Below, in pieces: positions 1 through 9,800 of a DNA stretch of 64,000 nt. The DNA comes from Calothrix anomala FACHB-343. GTDB lineage: Bacteria; Cyanobacteriota; Cyanobacteriia; Cyanobacteriales; Nostocaceae. The notes beneath the pieces were generated by a model. That model had not been told where the DNA came from. It searched no databases and saw only the letters and a list, made by a program, of their open reading frames with translations. The stretch spans positions 1 to 64,000 of the forward strand of contig NZ_JACJQG010000048.1 in the NCBI RefSeq assembly GCF_014696435.1. The letters run 5' to 3'. Made by a program: the position numbers and the translations under genes. Each line of letters opens with the position of its first letter. Position 1 is the stretch's first letter.

Positions 1-69
1 TTACCCGAAACTTCAGAAACCTTTATCTACCTTGCTATGATCCGTATTATGGTGAGGCGGCTAGCATAA
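1..69 (+). pseudogene. 3' end of a transposase gene (partial at window edge)
   Basis: Frame 1 is open from the first base to a TAA at 67-69. The last residues read ETFIYLAMIRIMVRRLA. A closing ETFIY-x-MIR-x-M-x-RRLA pattern is typical of the C-terminus of IS5/IS4-like DDE transposases, so this is probably the tail of an insertion sequence gene that starts upstream of the window. Only 22 codons are visible, so the family and whether the gene is intact cannot be judged. I could not define a terminal inverted repeat in the bases that follow. Confidence 0.5.
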
Positions 70-339
70 AATTTGACCCCTAAAAACTTTTCAAACACCC
101 TCTTAGACTAGATTCAAGTCAAGGGCTAATATTTTCTGAAATAGAAAAAAATATCAAAATTTTATTGCCGTCAGGGTAATGTCAGAATTGTGAGTTTCCA
201 GGGGTTGCTTTGTTCTTTGTTTTCTGTTATCTGTTCCCTTCTTTTAGCCCTGTTTGGGGATTAATGCTCTTTGCTGCCCCAAGACTCGTATGATCAGAAT
301 ATCAGAAACGTCATAACAGCCAGATCTTTACTGTAAAAC

Positions 340-1203
340 ATGGGCAGTATTTGGGAACTCGATTTTTACTCCCGTCCGATTTTGGACGAAAATCAAAAAA
401 AAGTTTGGGAAGTCTTAGTTTGCGAAAGTCCCTTGGATGTCCGCGCCAAAACAGATGCAATGTTTCGGTATGCTAAATATTGCCCCAGTACTCAGGTAAA
501 TTCAGTTTGGTTGCGGACTGCATTGCAGGAGGCCATTGACCAAGCACAAGAAGCGCCAATTAAAATTCGCTTCTTCCGTCGCCAAATGAACAATATGATT
601 ACAAAAGCTTGTCAAGATGTAGGGATTCCGGCTCAAGCTAGCCGGCACACTTTACTACTGAATCAATGGCTACAACAAAGAATGGAGGAGGTATATCCCA
701 GTGAATCAGGATATCAACCAGGAACTAATCCTTCAGTGCGCTTAGAAAGTCCTTTACCACAGCGCTTACCAGATGCTTTAGAAGGTAATAAATGGGTATT
801 TGTTTCCTTACAAGCAGGGGATTTAATGGAGATGCCAGACTGGGAAATTGGTTTTGGCGAAGCTTTTCCCTTAGAATTGGCGAAGGTATCTCCAGAAACC
901 AGGATTCCCGGTGTATTAATTTTTTCACCTAGAGCCTTACCGATCGCAGGCTGGATGTCTGGTTTAGATTTAGCTTACTTAAGATTTGACACGAGTGTCG
1001 GCTCAAGATTAGTGTTAGAAACTGGAGTCACAGAAAGCTGGATTTTGGCAAATATCAAAAATCCCCAAACTTTAGTAGAAGCCAAAGGTTTTGAAACTGC
1101 CAAAAAAGAAGCTAATGGCGTGCATTTTATTGGCGTACAATCAAATCCGCAAGCAGAATCTTTTGCCGGCTTTTGGCTGTTGCAGGAGGTGAATTTGCCT
1201 TAA
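340..1203 (+). CDS. Tab2/Atab2-like RNA-binding protein (DUF1092)
   Basis: A 287-residue protein that begins GSIWELDFYSRP and has the conserved KVWEVLVCES segment, the signature opening of the Tab2/Atab2 family. In algae and plants these proteins bind AU-rich RNA and are needed for translation of photosystem I or II mRNAs. The cyanobacterial homologues are soluble, of about this length, and are thought to act in expression of photosystem proteins. There is no signal peptide or membrane segment. The C-terminal part (FIGVQSNPQAESFAGFWLL) is also typical. The gene stands alone, with repeats on both sides. The family is secure from sequence; the role in this organism is inferred. Confidence 0.85.
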   Translation: MGSIWELDFYSRPILDENQKKVWEVLVCESPLDVRAKTDAMFRYAKYCPSTQVNSVWLRTALQEAIDQAQEAPIKIRFFRRQMNNMITKACQDVGIPAQASRHTLLLNQWLQQRMEEVYPSESGYQPGTNPSVRLESPLPQRLPDALEGNKWVFVSLQAGDLMEMPDWEIGFGEAFPLELAKVSPETRIPGVLIFSPRALPIAGWMSGLDLAYLRFDTSVGSRLVLETGVTESWILANIKNPQTLVEAKGFETAKKEANGVHFIGVQSNPQAESFAGFWLLQEVNLP

Positions 1204-1478
1204 AAATCCCTACCTACAAGGATTAGGGATGAAGTCAGCAGTCAGTAGTCAGCCAGCCTGTAACAAATAACTGACAACTGACGCCCAAAGCGCTGTAAAT
1301 TAGTGGCAGATTATGGGGGGAATTGGCATGAAGAACAACATTCAGGGTAATGATGGTCTTGACTAAATTACTCACTTAATCATCCAAAGAATAAGAACTG
1401 ATATATGTCGATGATTTGGGATAATGATCTGCGTTCATCTGCGATTCAAAATCCACAATCCACAATTTACCAAGGGTC

Positions 1479-2792
1479 ATGGGTTCTGAAAATTTCTTAC
1501 AGGATAATCTAGCGGAACATCTGCTAGAACTAGCTATGAAGTCGGGAGCAGAAGCTGCGGAAGTTTATCAATCGCGATCGCTTTCTCGCCCCATATTTTT
1601 TGAGGCTAACCGTCTCAAACAGCTAGAAACGAGCCAATCTGAAGGTACAGCACTGCGGTTGTGGCGCAATGGTCGCCCCGGCCTAACTGTCGCTTATGGG
1701 AATATAGAACCACAAGCGATGGTAGAACGCTCTCTGGCCTTGAGTCAGTTAAACCAGCCAGAACCCGTGGAACTGGTTGCTAACTCTGGGGTATCCTACC
1801 CAGATTTAGGTCACACCGTACCCATCGAGGTTTTGGTTAACTGGGGTAAACAAGCGATCGCTTTGGTGCGAGATGCATATCCAGACGTACTTTGCAATAG
1901 CGATTGGGAATGTGATGTGGAAAATACTAGACTTGTGAATACAGCAGGTCTAGATTGTTACTACACAGATACCACACTTAGCTGTTACATGTCCGCAGAA
2001 TGGGTACGCGGTGACGATTTTCTCAGCGTTTCTGACGGTCAAACTCAACGGGACGAATTAGACCCGGAAAAATTAGCCTATCAAATTTTACAAAGGTTAA
2101 TTTGGGCGAGAAACAACGTCCCAGCCCCTAGCGGTCGGGTACCCGTGTTGTTTACTTCAAAAGCTGCTGATATGCTTTGGGGTACAGTACAAGCAGCTCT
2201 CAATGGCAAACGGGTTCTCGATAAAGCTTCCCCTTGGGCCGATCGTTTGGGGCAACTTGTCGTTGCACCCAGCCTCTCACTCTACCAAGATCCGCAAGCC
2301 GGGCCTTACAGTTGTCCTTTTGATGATGAAGGTTGCCCGACTAATTCTTTAGTATTTATTCAAGATGGAGTATTGCAGAATTTTTATAGCGATCGCACTA
2401 CTGGGCGTCAACTAGGTACTGGTAGCACAGGTAACGGTTTTCGCGCCAGCTTAGGTAGTTATCCCTCTCCTGGGTTATTTAATTTCCTTATTCAGCCCGG
2501 TTCTGCATCACTACCAAATTTAATTCAGCAAATGGATGATGGCTTAATTGTCGATCAAATGTTGGGCGGTGGTAGTGGCATTTCTGGTGACTTTTCTATC
2601 AATATTGACTTAGGCTACCGAGTCCAAAATGGTCAAGTAATTGGTCGCATTAAAGATACAATGGTTGCCGGCAATATCTATTCAGCCCTAAAACAATTAG
2701 TCTCTTTAGGTAGCGATGCTGATTGGAATGGCTCTTGTTATACTCCCTCCCTCATAGTAGAAGGGCTGTCAATTACGAGTAGAAATAAATAA
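1479..2792 (+). CDS. TldE/PmbA-type metalloprotease-related protein
   Basis: A 437-residue protein of the TldD/PmbA (modulator of DNA gyrase) family. It opens with the family's LAMKSGAEAAEVYQS segment and has a glycine-rich C-terminal core (QMLGGGSGISGDFSINIDLGY, about residues 360-380). TldD and TldE form a heterodimeric protease that trims modified peptides and degrades unfolded peptides. TldD carries the HExxxH zinc site; this protein has no HExxxH, so it is the TldE/PmbA-like partner. No tldD lies in the window. The gene is followed directly by heptamer repeats. Confidence 0.85.
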   Translation: MGSENFLQDNLAEHLLELAMKSGAEAAEVYQSRSLSRPIFFEANRLKQLETSQSEGTALRLWRNGRPGLTVAYGNIEPQAMVERSLALSQLNQPEPVELVANSGVSYPDLGHTVPIEVLVNWGKQAIALVRDAYPDVLCNSDWECDVENTRLVNTAGLDCYYTDTTLSCYMSAEWVRGDDFLSVSDGQTQRDELDPEKLAYQILQRLIWARNNVPAPSGRVPVLFTSKAADMLWGTVQAALNGKRVLDKASPWADRLGQLVVAPSLSLYQDPQAGPYSCPFDDEGCPTNSLVFIQDGVLQNFYSDRTTGRQLGTGSTGNGFRASLGSYPSPGLFNFLIQPGSASLPNLIQQMDDGLIVDQMLGGGSGISGDFSINIDLGYRVQNGQVIGRIKDTMVAGNIYSALKQLVSLGSDADWNGSCYTPSLIVEGLSITSRNK

Positions 2793-2969
2793 ATTGGGCA
2801 TGGGGCATGGGGCATGGGGCATTGGTCAAGAGTCAAGAGTCAAGAGTCAAGAGTCAAGAGTCAATGGTCAATGGTCATTGATTTTCCTCCTTGTCCTCCT
2901 TGTCTCCCTTGTCCCCTTTTCCTTGTCTCCCTGCCCCCTGCTCCCTGCCCCCTGCCTCCCTCCTCTGCT
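2793..2969. repeat. STRR block: GGGGCAT, GTCAAGA and CCCCTGC-type heptamers
   Basis: The gap between the TldE-like gene and the NRPS gene consists almost entirely of short tandem repeats. About four GGGGCAT units are followed by about five GTCAAGA units, then a pyrimidine-rich run of CTCCTTGT/CCCCTGC variants. The two small ORFs here simply translate repeats and are not genes. The block directly abuts the stop codon of the convergent NRPS gene. Confidence 0.85.
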
Positions 2970-5900
2970 CTAAATCCTGGGAATTTCTCCTACTGTCTGC
3001 TGTGGTGCGATCGCCATATTCGCTAAAATACTTTGAAAGTTGTCCATCATCGCTACAATCGTCTGACGCTCAAATAAATCGCTGTTGTATTCCCAAGTAG
3101 TTTTCAGTTCGGTTGCAGTTTCTGCGATGGATAAAGTTAAATCGCACTTGGCTGTTGTTGACTCTGTAATTATAGGGGTTACAGTTAGTCCCGGTAGTTG
3201 CCAAATTTGCGGCGCAGTTTCTAAATTAAACATGACTTGCAAGGGATTTTGGCTGAGAGAATTTTCGGGCAGTACATTATTTAATAGTTGCTCAAAGGGA
3301 ACCTCTTGATTCGCGTCAGCACCAGTCACGACTTGCTTGACTTGCTTGAGTAGTTCGCTAAAACTGAGATGTTCTTGAATGTGAAACCGCAATACCAAAA
3401 TATTAGCGAATAAGCCAATCAGGTTTTGCGTATTTTGCTGGCGGTTAGGAACGGTAGAACCAATGAGAATATCTTCGCGATCGCTGTAGCGATATAGTAA
3501 AGTCACAAATGCTGTCAGCAATGTCATAAACATTGTCACATCTGCTGTCTGACTCAGGGTTTTTAATTTTTCCCACAACTCGACATCAATATCACAATGC
3601 AAGCTACTACCCTTGAATTTTGGCGGTAATTTTCGGGGTTTGTCTGTAGGTATTTCTTGTAACTTGCGCACGCTGGCTAATTGTCGATTCCAGTACTTAA
3701 TTTGTCGTTGTAATACTGGTGTGGTCAATAACTCCCACTGCCATAAAGTATAGTCTACATACTGAATTGGCAAATCTGGTAATGGTGATGCATCGCCTGC
3801 ACAGTAAGCTGCATACAAACTAGACAATTCTTGGCGAAGAATTGCTAGTGACCAGCGATCGCAGACAATATGATGTAGAGTCAGTAATAGTACATATTCT
3901 TGTTGCGGTAATTGTAACAATTTAGCGCGAATCAATGCATCGCCAGCTAAGTCAAAAGGTATATGGGCTTCGATTTTCGCGAGTTGGTGTGCTGCGTTTT
4001 CTGGGTCTGGAGAATTCTGTAAATTGATAATATGCAGGTTGACAGTGGGAGTCAGATTAATTACCTGTACTGTTAAACCCTTAACTACCTGAAAGTTAGT
4101 CCGCAAGCTGGCGTGACGTTGAACAATTTCGCGGATACTGGACTCTAGAGCCGGAATATTTAAATTACCAGCGATGCGCATTGCCAAAGGCATATTGTAA
4201 ATAGCATTTTTGCCTAGCAACTGATCGAACAGCCACAGTCTAGATTGGGCAAAAGATAAAGGAAACTCTGTTTGTCCGGGTGAAACGGGAGTAATTGTCG
4301 GTACTGTTTGTCCTAAATCAGTTTGGCGATAACTGGTAATTAACTTTTCTAGTTCAGCTACTGTAGGCGCTTCAAACATACATCGCCAAGGAAGTGTCAC
4401 CTGATAAGCTTGGCGCAATCGGAAAATAACTTGCATCGCCAACAGAGAATTACCACCCATAACAAAAAAGTTGTCGTGAACGCCAATCTCTTCTTTACCT
4501 AAAATGCTGGCAATAATATCAGCAATTACAGCTTCAGTTGGCGTTCTTGGGGGAATAAATTTATGCTCTTGATGTTCCGGCTCTAAATTAAGATTTGCTT
4601 TGGCATTTTGACTCTGATAACTGCGAATTTTCCCTTGTTGATTAATTGGTGGTAATAACTCAATATTGCCATTAGCTAAATAACGGGCGAATTCACCAGT
4701 TTTATATAAAGTTGCACCAGCGTGAGAGTTAAATGGATGGGGAATAAAAACTGTTGCTGTTAACTCTGGGTTTTGGTAGTAACCTGTTGCTAGCCCATCA
4801 CCACCAATGTATAGTTCCCCTGGGATACCCATCGGTACTGGTTGTAATTGAGCATCAAGCAAATAGATTTGTGTATTACCAATCGGGCGACCAATAGGGA
4901 TATTTAGATCAATCTCAGATGTATCTATGATGGGATAATAACAAGTTACAGTTGTATTTTCACTGACAGAATAAACATTAATCAGCTTTAATTTTGGCGC
5001 AGCTTGCAGCAGTTTTTTAACATGAGCAACAGATATGACATTTGTAATTAAAACTTGCTTTAACTGGGTTAATTCTGCTAGGTTTTTATCTACCATTAAC
5101 TGAAATAATTCGCCTCTCAGCCATATAGTTGTTACCTGATTTTGGCTGAGAATTTGGGCTAACTCTAGCAAGCTAGGTTTATGATTAGGGAGCATAATTA
5201 AACGCCCGCCATTAAGTAAGCTACCCCAAATTTCTAGAGTTGCTTCATCAGCAGTGATGGGAGCTAATTGGAGAATAACTTCTGCGTTACTGAAGTTAGC
5301 GTAATTATTCCCAATGACTAAATTGACTACACTACGATGAGTAATGCTCACACCTTTTAGCTGACTGTTAGCACCAGTTTGATAGCTCACATAAGCCAGA
5401 TTTGCTGATGTTACTGATACTGGAGGATTTTCCTGGGGCGATTGATCGATAATATCCGCTTCTGTGACTAAGCAAATTAAATCTGCTATTTGTGGGGGTA
5501 TATTTGCTAGTAAATGTGTTTGTGTGAGAAGAAATGATATTTGAGTTGCTTCTAAAATTAATCCCAAATTTTCTTGAGAAGCGGTGGGATCTAGAGGTAC
5601 ATAAGCACCCCCAGCTTTGAGAATTCCCAAAAGTCCGATAACTTTCCACAGAGAAGATTCTACACAAATACCTACTAGCGTTCCTGACTGTACACCCAGA
5701 GATTTTAAGTAATGGGCTAGTTGATTGGCTAGTTGATTTAATTGTTGATATGTGAGTTGTTGTTCTGCAAAAACTATAGCTACAGCATCAGGTGTCAGTT
5801 CTACCTGCTGGGTAAATAGTTCATGAATGCACTTATCTTGAGGATATTCTGTAGAGTGAGGAGTACATTCTGCTAATAATTTATGTCTTTCCCAGGCTGT

Positions 5901-7433
5901 TAATAAAGGTAAATCTCTGAGTTTTTGCTCTGGATTGGTGAAAATTTCTCCTAATAAATTTTGATAATGACTGTGCATGTTAGTCATCATCGCTGAGTCA
6001 AATAAATCAGTGCTATATTCCCAAGACAAATAAAAATCACTTCCTGATTCAATAATTTTTAAATTAATGTCAAATATTCCGCCTCTTTGCACTCCTAACT
6101 CGGATAATACTTCTATATTCAGGTCTAATTTTCTGGGATATTTGGCATCATAAAAGCGACAATGTTTATGCCAAGTAAAGCAGGTACAAATCAGAGGAAA
6201 GCGAGTGCGATCGCGCTTATTATTTATTTTGTCTACCAACAACGAAAAAGGCGCTTCTTGATGCTTAATTGCACCAATTACTAGACTACGTATTTGGTTA
6301 AGTAATTCTTTAAAAGTCGGGTTATTAGGTAAATAACAGCGTAAGACAGAGATGTTAGTAAAGTGACCTACAACTTTCTGAAAATCTTTCCTGACAGTCC
6401 TACCTACCATCGGCGTTCCTAACAGAATTTCTTCTTCACCTGTATAGCGGTAAAGTAAAGCAACAAATGCTGCCAGTGTAATGGTATAAAGGGAGGCTCT
6501 TTGAGTTTTTGCTAGCTGTTTGATTTGGTTAATTAATTCTGCATCTAATTTAAAGATGATGCTATCTCCCCGATAAGTTTGTTTGCGGGGATGAGAATGA
6601 ATACCAGGCCAATTTAAATTCGGTAATTCACCTGCTAGCTGTTCTTGCCAATATGCCCAAAGTTTATCTTGATTATTTGCTAGCATCTCATTTTGCCAGC
6701 GCACGTAATCTGTATATTGATATTTGGGAAAAGGTAGACTCACAGAATCTAATGCTTCAGGATTAGTTTCAGCAGAGTATAAAATCTCAAATTCTTCGAG
6801 TAGCAAATCTAAAGACCACATATCCCCGGCTATGTGGTGCATGATAATTAATTGAATATTTCCTTGGGGATTATTGTTAAATAACTTGACCTTTAATACT
6901 GGCCCGGATTCTAGGTCAAAAATAACATTTGTAGCTAAATTAATTTGTGCTTTTAAATCTGCTTCACACCAAGTAGAAGCATTGATTACCTCTACATTAA
7001 CTTCTTGATGAGAGTTAATTTGTTGTACTGGTTGACCATTACGAATTGTATAAGTAGTCCGCAGAATTGTATGGCGATTGATAATTTTTTGCCATACTTT
7101 TCTCCAAGCTACTAAATCTACATCTGAGTTAATTCGTGCTACAAGATAAATATTGTTAGCAACACTGTCTGGTGCTATTTGGGAGATAAACCATAGAGCT
7201 AACTGTCCGTGAGATAGTCCATAAAAACATGTGGTTGCTGCTAATAAATTGTGCGAATCACTCTCTGACTGCTGCAGGATGGCGACTATTTCTGCTTCTT
7301 GCTCTCGCAGTTGAGCTAACAGCTTAGGAGAGAGATTCTCTCTAACGGCTTCATAGCGTAGGCTGTTGCCCTCCGTCCAGAGCTTTACGTCAAGATACCG
7401 TAGCTCTAACAACAACTCATCAACTGTTTTCAT
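2970..7433 (-). CDS. Orphan NRPS module (TubC dock - C - A - PCP - C) with degenerate adenylation domain
   Basis: A 1487-residue nonribosomal peptide synthetase. Residues 1-55 resemble a TubC N-terminal docking domain (TVDELLLELRYLDVKLW). A condensation domain follows, with HHIAGDM at about 199-205, then an adenylation-like domain from about 535. A peptidyl-carrier domain has FVMGGNSLLAMQ near 990, with the phosphopantetheine serine present. A second condensation domain has HHIVCDRW near 1185. The A domain looks non-functional: the usual SGSTGxPKG loop reads QTGANSQLKG, and A5 reads NVYSVSEN. Between the A7-like YKTGEF and the carrier domain only about 30 residues remain where roughly 110 are expected, so the A8 hinge and the A10 NGK lysine are missing. 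The protein ends just after the second C domain (GEIPRI), where another A domain would normally start. No thioesterase, tailoring or other NRPS/PKS gene is nearby. It is probably a decaying remnant, or a non-canonical condensation protein. Confidence 0.85.
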   Translation of the reverse strand: MKTVDELLLELRYLDVKLWTEGNSLRYEAVRENLSPKLLAQLREQEAEIVAILQQSESDSHNLLAATTCFYGLSHGQLALWFISQIAPDSVANNIYLVARINSDVDLVAWRKVWQKIINRHTILRTTYTIRNGQPVQQINSHQEVNVEVINASTWCEADLKAQINLATNVIFDLESGPVLKVKLFNNNPQGNIQLIIMHHIAGDMWSLDLLLEEFEILYSAETNPEALDSVSLPFPKYQYTDYVRWQNEMLANNQDKLWAYWQEQLAGELPNLNWPGIHSHPRKQTYRGDSIIFKLDAELINQIKQLAKTQRASLYTITLAAFVALLYRYTGEEEILLGTPMVGRTVRKDFQKVVGHFTNISVLRCYLPNNPTFKELLNQIRSLVIGAIKHQEAPFSLLVDKINNKRDRTRFPLICTCFTWHKHCRFYDAKYPRKLDLNIEVLSELGVQRGGIFDINLKIIESGSDFYLSWEYSTDLFDSAMMTNMHSHYQNLLGEIFTNPEQKLRDLPLLTAWERHKLLAECTPHSTEYPQDKCIHELFTQQVELTPDAVAIVFAEQQLTYQQLNQLANQLAHYLKSLGVQSGTLVGICVESSLWKVIGLLGILKAGGAYVPLDPTASQENLGLILEATQISFLLTQTHLLANIPPQIADLICLVTEADIIDQSPQENPPVSVTSANLAYVSYQTGANSQLKGVSITHRSVVNLVIGNNYANFSNAEVILQLAPITADEATLEIWGSLLNGGRLIMLPNHKPSLLELAQILSQNQVTTIWLRGELFQLMVDKNLAELTQLKQVLITNVISVAHVKKLLQAAPKLKLINVYSVSENTTVTCYYPIIDTSEIDLNIPIGRPIGNTQIYLLDAQLQPVPMGIPGELYIGGDGLATGYYQNPELTATVFIPHPFNSHAGATLYKTGEFARYLANGNIELLPPINQQGKIRSYQSQNAKANLNLEPEHQEHKFIPPRTPTEAVIADIIASILGKEEIGVHDNFFVMGGNSLLAMQVIFRLRQAYQVTLPWRCMFEAPTVAELEKLITSYRQTDLGQTVPTITPVSPGQTEFPLSFAQSRLWLFDQLLGKNAIYNMPLAMRIAGNLNIPALESSIREIVQRHASLRTNFQVVKGLTVQVINLTPTVNLHIINLQNSPDPENAAHQLAKIEAHIPFDLAGDALIRAKLLQLPQQEYVLLLTLHHIVCDRWSLAILRQELSSLYAAYCAGDASPLPDLPIQYVDYTLWQWELLTTPVLQRQIKYWNRQLASVRKLQEIPTDKPRKLPPKFKGSSLHCDIDVELWEKLKTLSQTADVTMFMTLLTAFVTLLYRYSDREDILIGSTVPNRQQNTQNLIGLFANILVLRFHIQEHLSFSELLKQVKQVVTGADANQEVPFEQLLNNVLPENSLSQNPLQVMFNLETAPQIWQLPGLTVTPIITESTTAKCDLTLSIAETATELKTTWEYNSDLFERQTIVAMMDNFQSILANMAIAPQQTVGEIPRI

Positions 7434-7740
7434 GAATACGATTTTCCTTCCTTTACGGAACCCACAGACCTAGTAATCCTATTTAAGTTATGAAATTAGT
7501 ATGTGTATTAGTATCTGCAGTATGGTTATGGCTTGTTATGGCGTAGCCTAACGCACCAAAATTTCCTTGTACTATTTGTATTTTTACGTATAGTACAGGG
7601 CAGAGCAAAAATTGAAAATTAGCCAAAAAATGGCTGTTGCCACAATATAAAAACCTATTGGGAGAAAATCGTCAGTATAAGTACCAGTTTTTTCCTGTAT
7701 GTGTGTTTTTACTCAGTTTTTTTACGTAAAAATAGGGAAT
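7434..7740. other. Spacer upstream of the NRPS gene
   Basis: An AT-rich region without a convincing ORF. It should hold the NRPS promoter. A short TACGTAAAAATA-like sequence near 7585 recurs as TTTACGTAAAAATA near 7720. I see no strong -35/-10 pair and no terminator. Confidence 0.4.
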
Positions 7741-7754
7741 TATCAAATATTTCG

Positions 7755-7850
7755 TATTTGGCAGTTAACAGACGCGATGAATCTGGCACTCAACAGACGC
7801 GATGAATCTGGCACTCAACAGACGCGATGAATCGCGTCTCTACAATTGAT
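7755..7850. repeat. Tandem 25-bp repeats ending in a GACGCGAT palindrome
   Basis: A unit of about 25 bp (ACAGACGCGATGAATCTGGC followed by ACTCA) occurs nearly three times in a row. The last copy changes into the palindrome GACGCGATGAATCGCGTC. The same palindrome recurs singly near 10964, 11834 and 37452, so this is a dispersed intergenic repeat that has expanded here. Confidence 0.8.
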
Positions 7851-7856
7851 GCAATA

Positions 7857-8411
7857 TCATTTTGCTGCCTGTCGTTCTAGACTGGCTTCGATTGTACTGT
7901 TGAGAAAATGACCGGCGAGAATAGCGCTACTTAAATAGTAGGAATCATCTGATAACTGATGCAGGGTTTCAAATCCGCTACGACGTTGGCGATCGTTTAG
8001 TGCCCAATAACGCTGCACAATGGTTGATACTCCAATTAAACCTTCGCCTTCTACCTGTCCTAACATATTGTGTTGCAGTAAAAAAGTGTATTGGCGCTCT
8101 CCATTATCTAAGCGTCCTTTATACTGCAAAGAAATGTCTGAGCGATCGCTATTTGGAAATATTAGCTTTGTCGCCATCGTAAACCAATTATCCCGATTCC
8201 AAGCCACCAAAATCATACCTTTGACATTAATCGGCATACTATTGCGTTCTAGCCAACTTCCTTGTAATGTCCAACGTCCGGGTTGCATTAAAAAAGTATG
8301 AGCCACCTTGTTATGTTCCTTGTCTCGCTCGAATACCGCCAAGACACTAAATATATATGTGACAGGCGCAAATGTCAGGCGGTCAATAAATCCAAGTATA
8401 GCCTTCAGCAA
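7857..8411 (-). CDS. Conserved hypothetical protein
   Basis: A 184-residue protein I do not recognise by family. It opens with a hydrophobic stretch (LKAILGFIDRLTFAPVTYIFSVLAVFE residues, about 2-28) that could be an amphipathic or membrane-associated helix. A beta-rich middle follows, with many aromatic residues (PGRWTLQGSW, VAWNRDNWFTMATKL). The C-terminal third is polar and probably helical. It has no known catalytic motif. The ORF is long for its context and the codon use (HIP1 sites, AT-rich third positions) matches the neighbours, so it is likely a real gene. It lies downstream of anmK on the same strand, about 100 bp away across repeats. Confidence 0.6.
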   Translation of the reverse strand: MLKAILGFIDRLTFAPVTYIFSVLAVFERDKEHNKVAHTFLMQPGRWTLQGSWLERNSMPINVKGMILVAWNRDNWFTMATKLIFPNSDRSDISLQYKGRLDNGERQYTFLLQHNMLGQVEGEGLIGVSTIVQRYWALNDRQRRSGFETLHQLSDDSYYLSSAILAGHFLNSTIEASLERQAAK

Positions 8412-8456
8412 TTTGCAGTGCTAATCTTAACTCAGCATTTAGGCAATGCCTAGCAA

Positions 8457-8524
8457 TGGGCGGGGAAACCCCGCCCCTACATTATGCCCAATTCCCCATG
8501 CCCCATGCCCTATGCCTCATGCCC
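8457..8524. repeat. GGGCGGGG/CCCCGCCC palindrome plus STRR heptamers reaching into anmK
   Basis: GGGCGGGGAAACCCCGCCC is followed by a run of CCCCATG/CCCTATG/CCTCATG heptamers. The heptamers extend past the anmK stop codon, so the last residues of AnmK (IGHEA) are encoded by repeat sequence. Confidence 0.7.
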
Positions 8525-9676
8525 AATATTAATTTCTCCTAAAAGTACTTCTTTGGGTGCGCCTGTAGCGCTAGGGAGGTTTCCGGGAATGTTTAATTGT
8601 CGCCAATAAGCTAACACTGCAAAGGCGATCGCTTCTTTAAAATCTGCACTCACACCAGCTTCATCTGTGGTTTCTACGGCTATAGATGGTAATAAAAACT
8701 GTAAGCGCTGTTTTAAATAAAGGTTGCGGCTACCACCACCACATAACAAAACGCGATCGGGTAGTTGGGGTAAAAAGGTGCGATAACTATGAACTATTGA
8801 AGCGGCTGTGAGTTCTGTTAGAGTTGCCATAATATCGGCTGCACTAAGTTGGTAAACTTCTGCATCTTGTAAACACTGCTGCAAATAAGCAACACCAAAT
8901 AATTCTCTACCAGTTGATTTAGGCGGTGGTAATTGAAAGTAATCTTGGGCTAGCCATTGTTCTACTAAAGGCTGACAAGGTGTACCAATTGCTGCTAACT
9001 GCCCATTTTCATCGTAAGTTTTAGCACCATTCGTTAAATGTTCTACAGCTAAATCTAATAGGCTATTTCCCGGGCCTGTATCCCAGCCACGCATTTTTTC
9101 TAACCAATTATCGCGGCGCGGTGGTATATAAGCAACATTACCAATCCCACCGATATTTTGGATACACCTCGCTTCTTGGGGATGACTGAGCAAATAAGCA
9201 TCAACTCGCGGCACTAAAGGCGCGCCATGTCCACCAATGGCAATATCCGCAACGCGAAAGTTACTTACCGTTGTGATTCCAGTTACATGGGCAATTAATG
9301 CCCCGCGTCCGAGTTGCAAAGTGTAACCCAAACCGGAATTTTTCCCTTTTTCTCTAGATCCTTGGGGTGGTCGGTGGTAAACTGTTTGACCGTGAGAACC
9401 AATTAAACTAGCTGGTTGATGACCAATTTGAATATTTTCGGCAGCTTGTGCAAAAGCAAAAGCGATCGCATCATCGATTTCTGCTAATTCTGCCATTGAA
9501 ACGGCTTCTCCCGCACACAATGCCAAGATTTTCTCCCGCAGTTCTGCCGGATAGGGATATGTTGCACCAGCAAGTAACTCAATTTTTAAATCTAACTCTC
9601 GTCCAGTAATTTCTACTAAAGCAGCGTCTATCCCATCTACAGATGTGCCGCTAATTAAACCGATAACTTTAGTCAT
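8510..9676 (-). CDS. anmK: Anhydro-N-acetylmuramic acid kinase
   Basis: A 388-residue sugar kinase. It phosphorylates and opens 1,6-anhydro-MurNAc released from peptidoglycan, giving MurNAc-6-phosphate for cell wall recycling. The N-terminus has the family signature [42 protein letters not shown] and [12 protein letters not shown] are further conserved blocks for nucleotide and substrate binding, and LLCGGGSRN lies in the C-terminal lobe. Length matches the family. The enzyme is cytoplasmic. No murQ or other recycling gene is beside it. The last five residues come from heptamer repeat DNA, probably without functional effect. Confidence 0.95.
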   Translation of the reverse strand: MTKVIGLISGTSVDGIDAALVEITGRELDLKIELLAGATYPYPAELREKILALCAGEAVSMAELAEIDDAIAFAFAQAAENIQIGHQPASLIGSHGQTVYHRPPQGSREKGKNSGLGYTLQLGRGALIAHVTGITTVSNFRVADIAIGGHGAPLVPRVDAYLLSHPQEARCIQNIGGIGNVAYIPPRRDNWLEKMRGWDTGPGNSLLDLAVEHLTNGAKTYDENGQLAAIGTPCQPLVEQWLAQDYFQLPPPKSTGRELFGVAYLQQCLQDAEVYQLSAADIMATLTELTAASIVHSYRTFLPQLPDRVLLCGGGSRNLYLKQRLQFLLPSIAVETTDEAGVSADFKEAIAFAVLAYWRQLNIPGNLPSATGAPKEVLLGEINIGHEA

Positions 9677-9800
9677 AAATATTAGGACTTACGCAATTTG
9701 GCAGGATAAATCAAGGTTAGGGTTGTCAATAGTCAATGGTCAACAGTCCAAAGTCTACAATTTATTGACTATTTACCTTGGTGAAGTGCAGCCTTCTGAA

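Noticed and set aside
2814-3100. Two small ORFs rich in Cys and Pro next to the NRPS
   Set aside because: They are translations of CCCTGC/CTCCTTG repeats and of the NRPS antisense strand.
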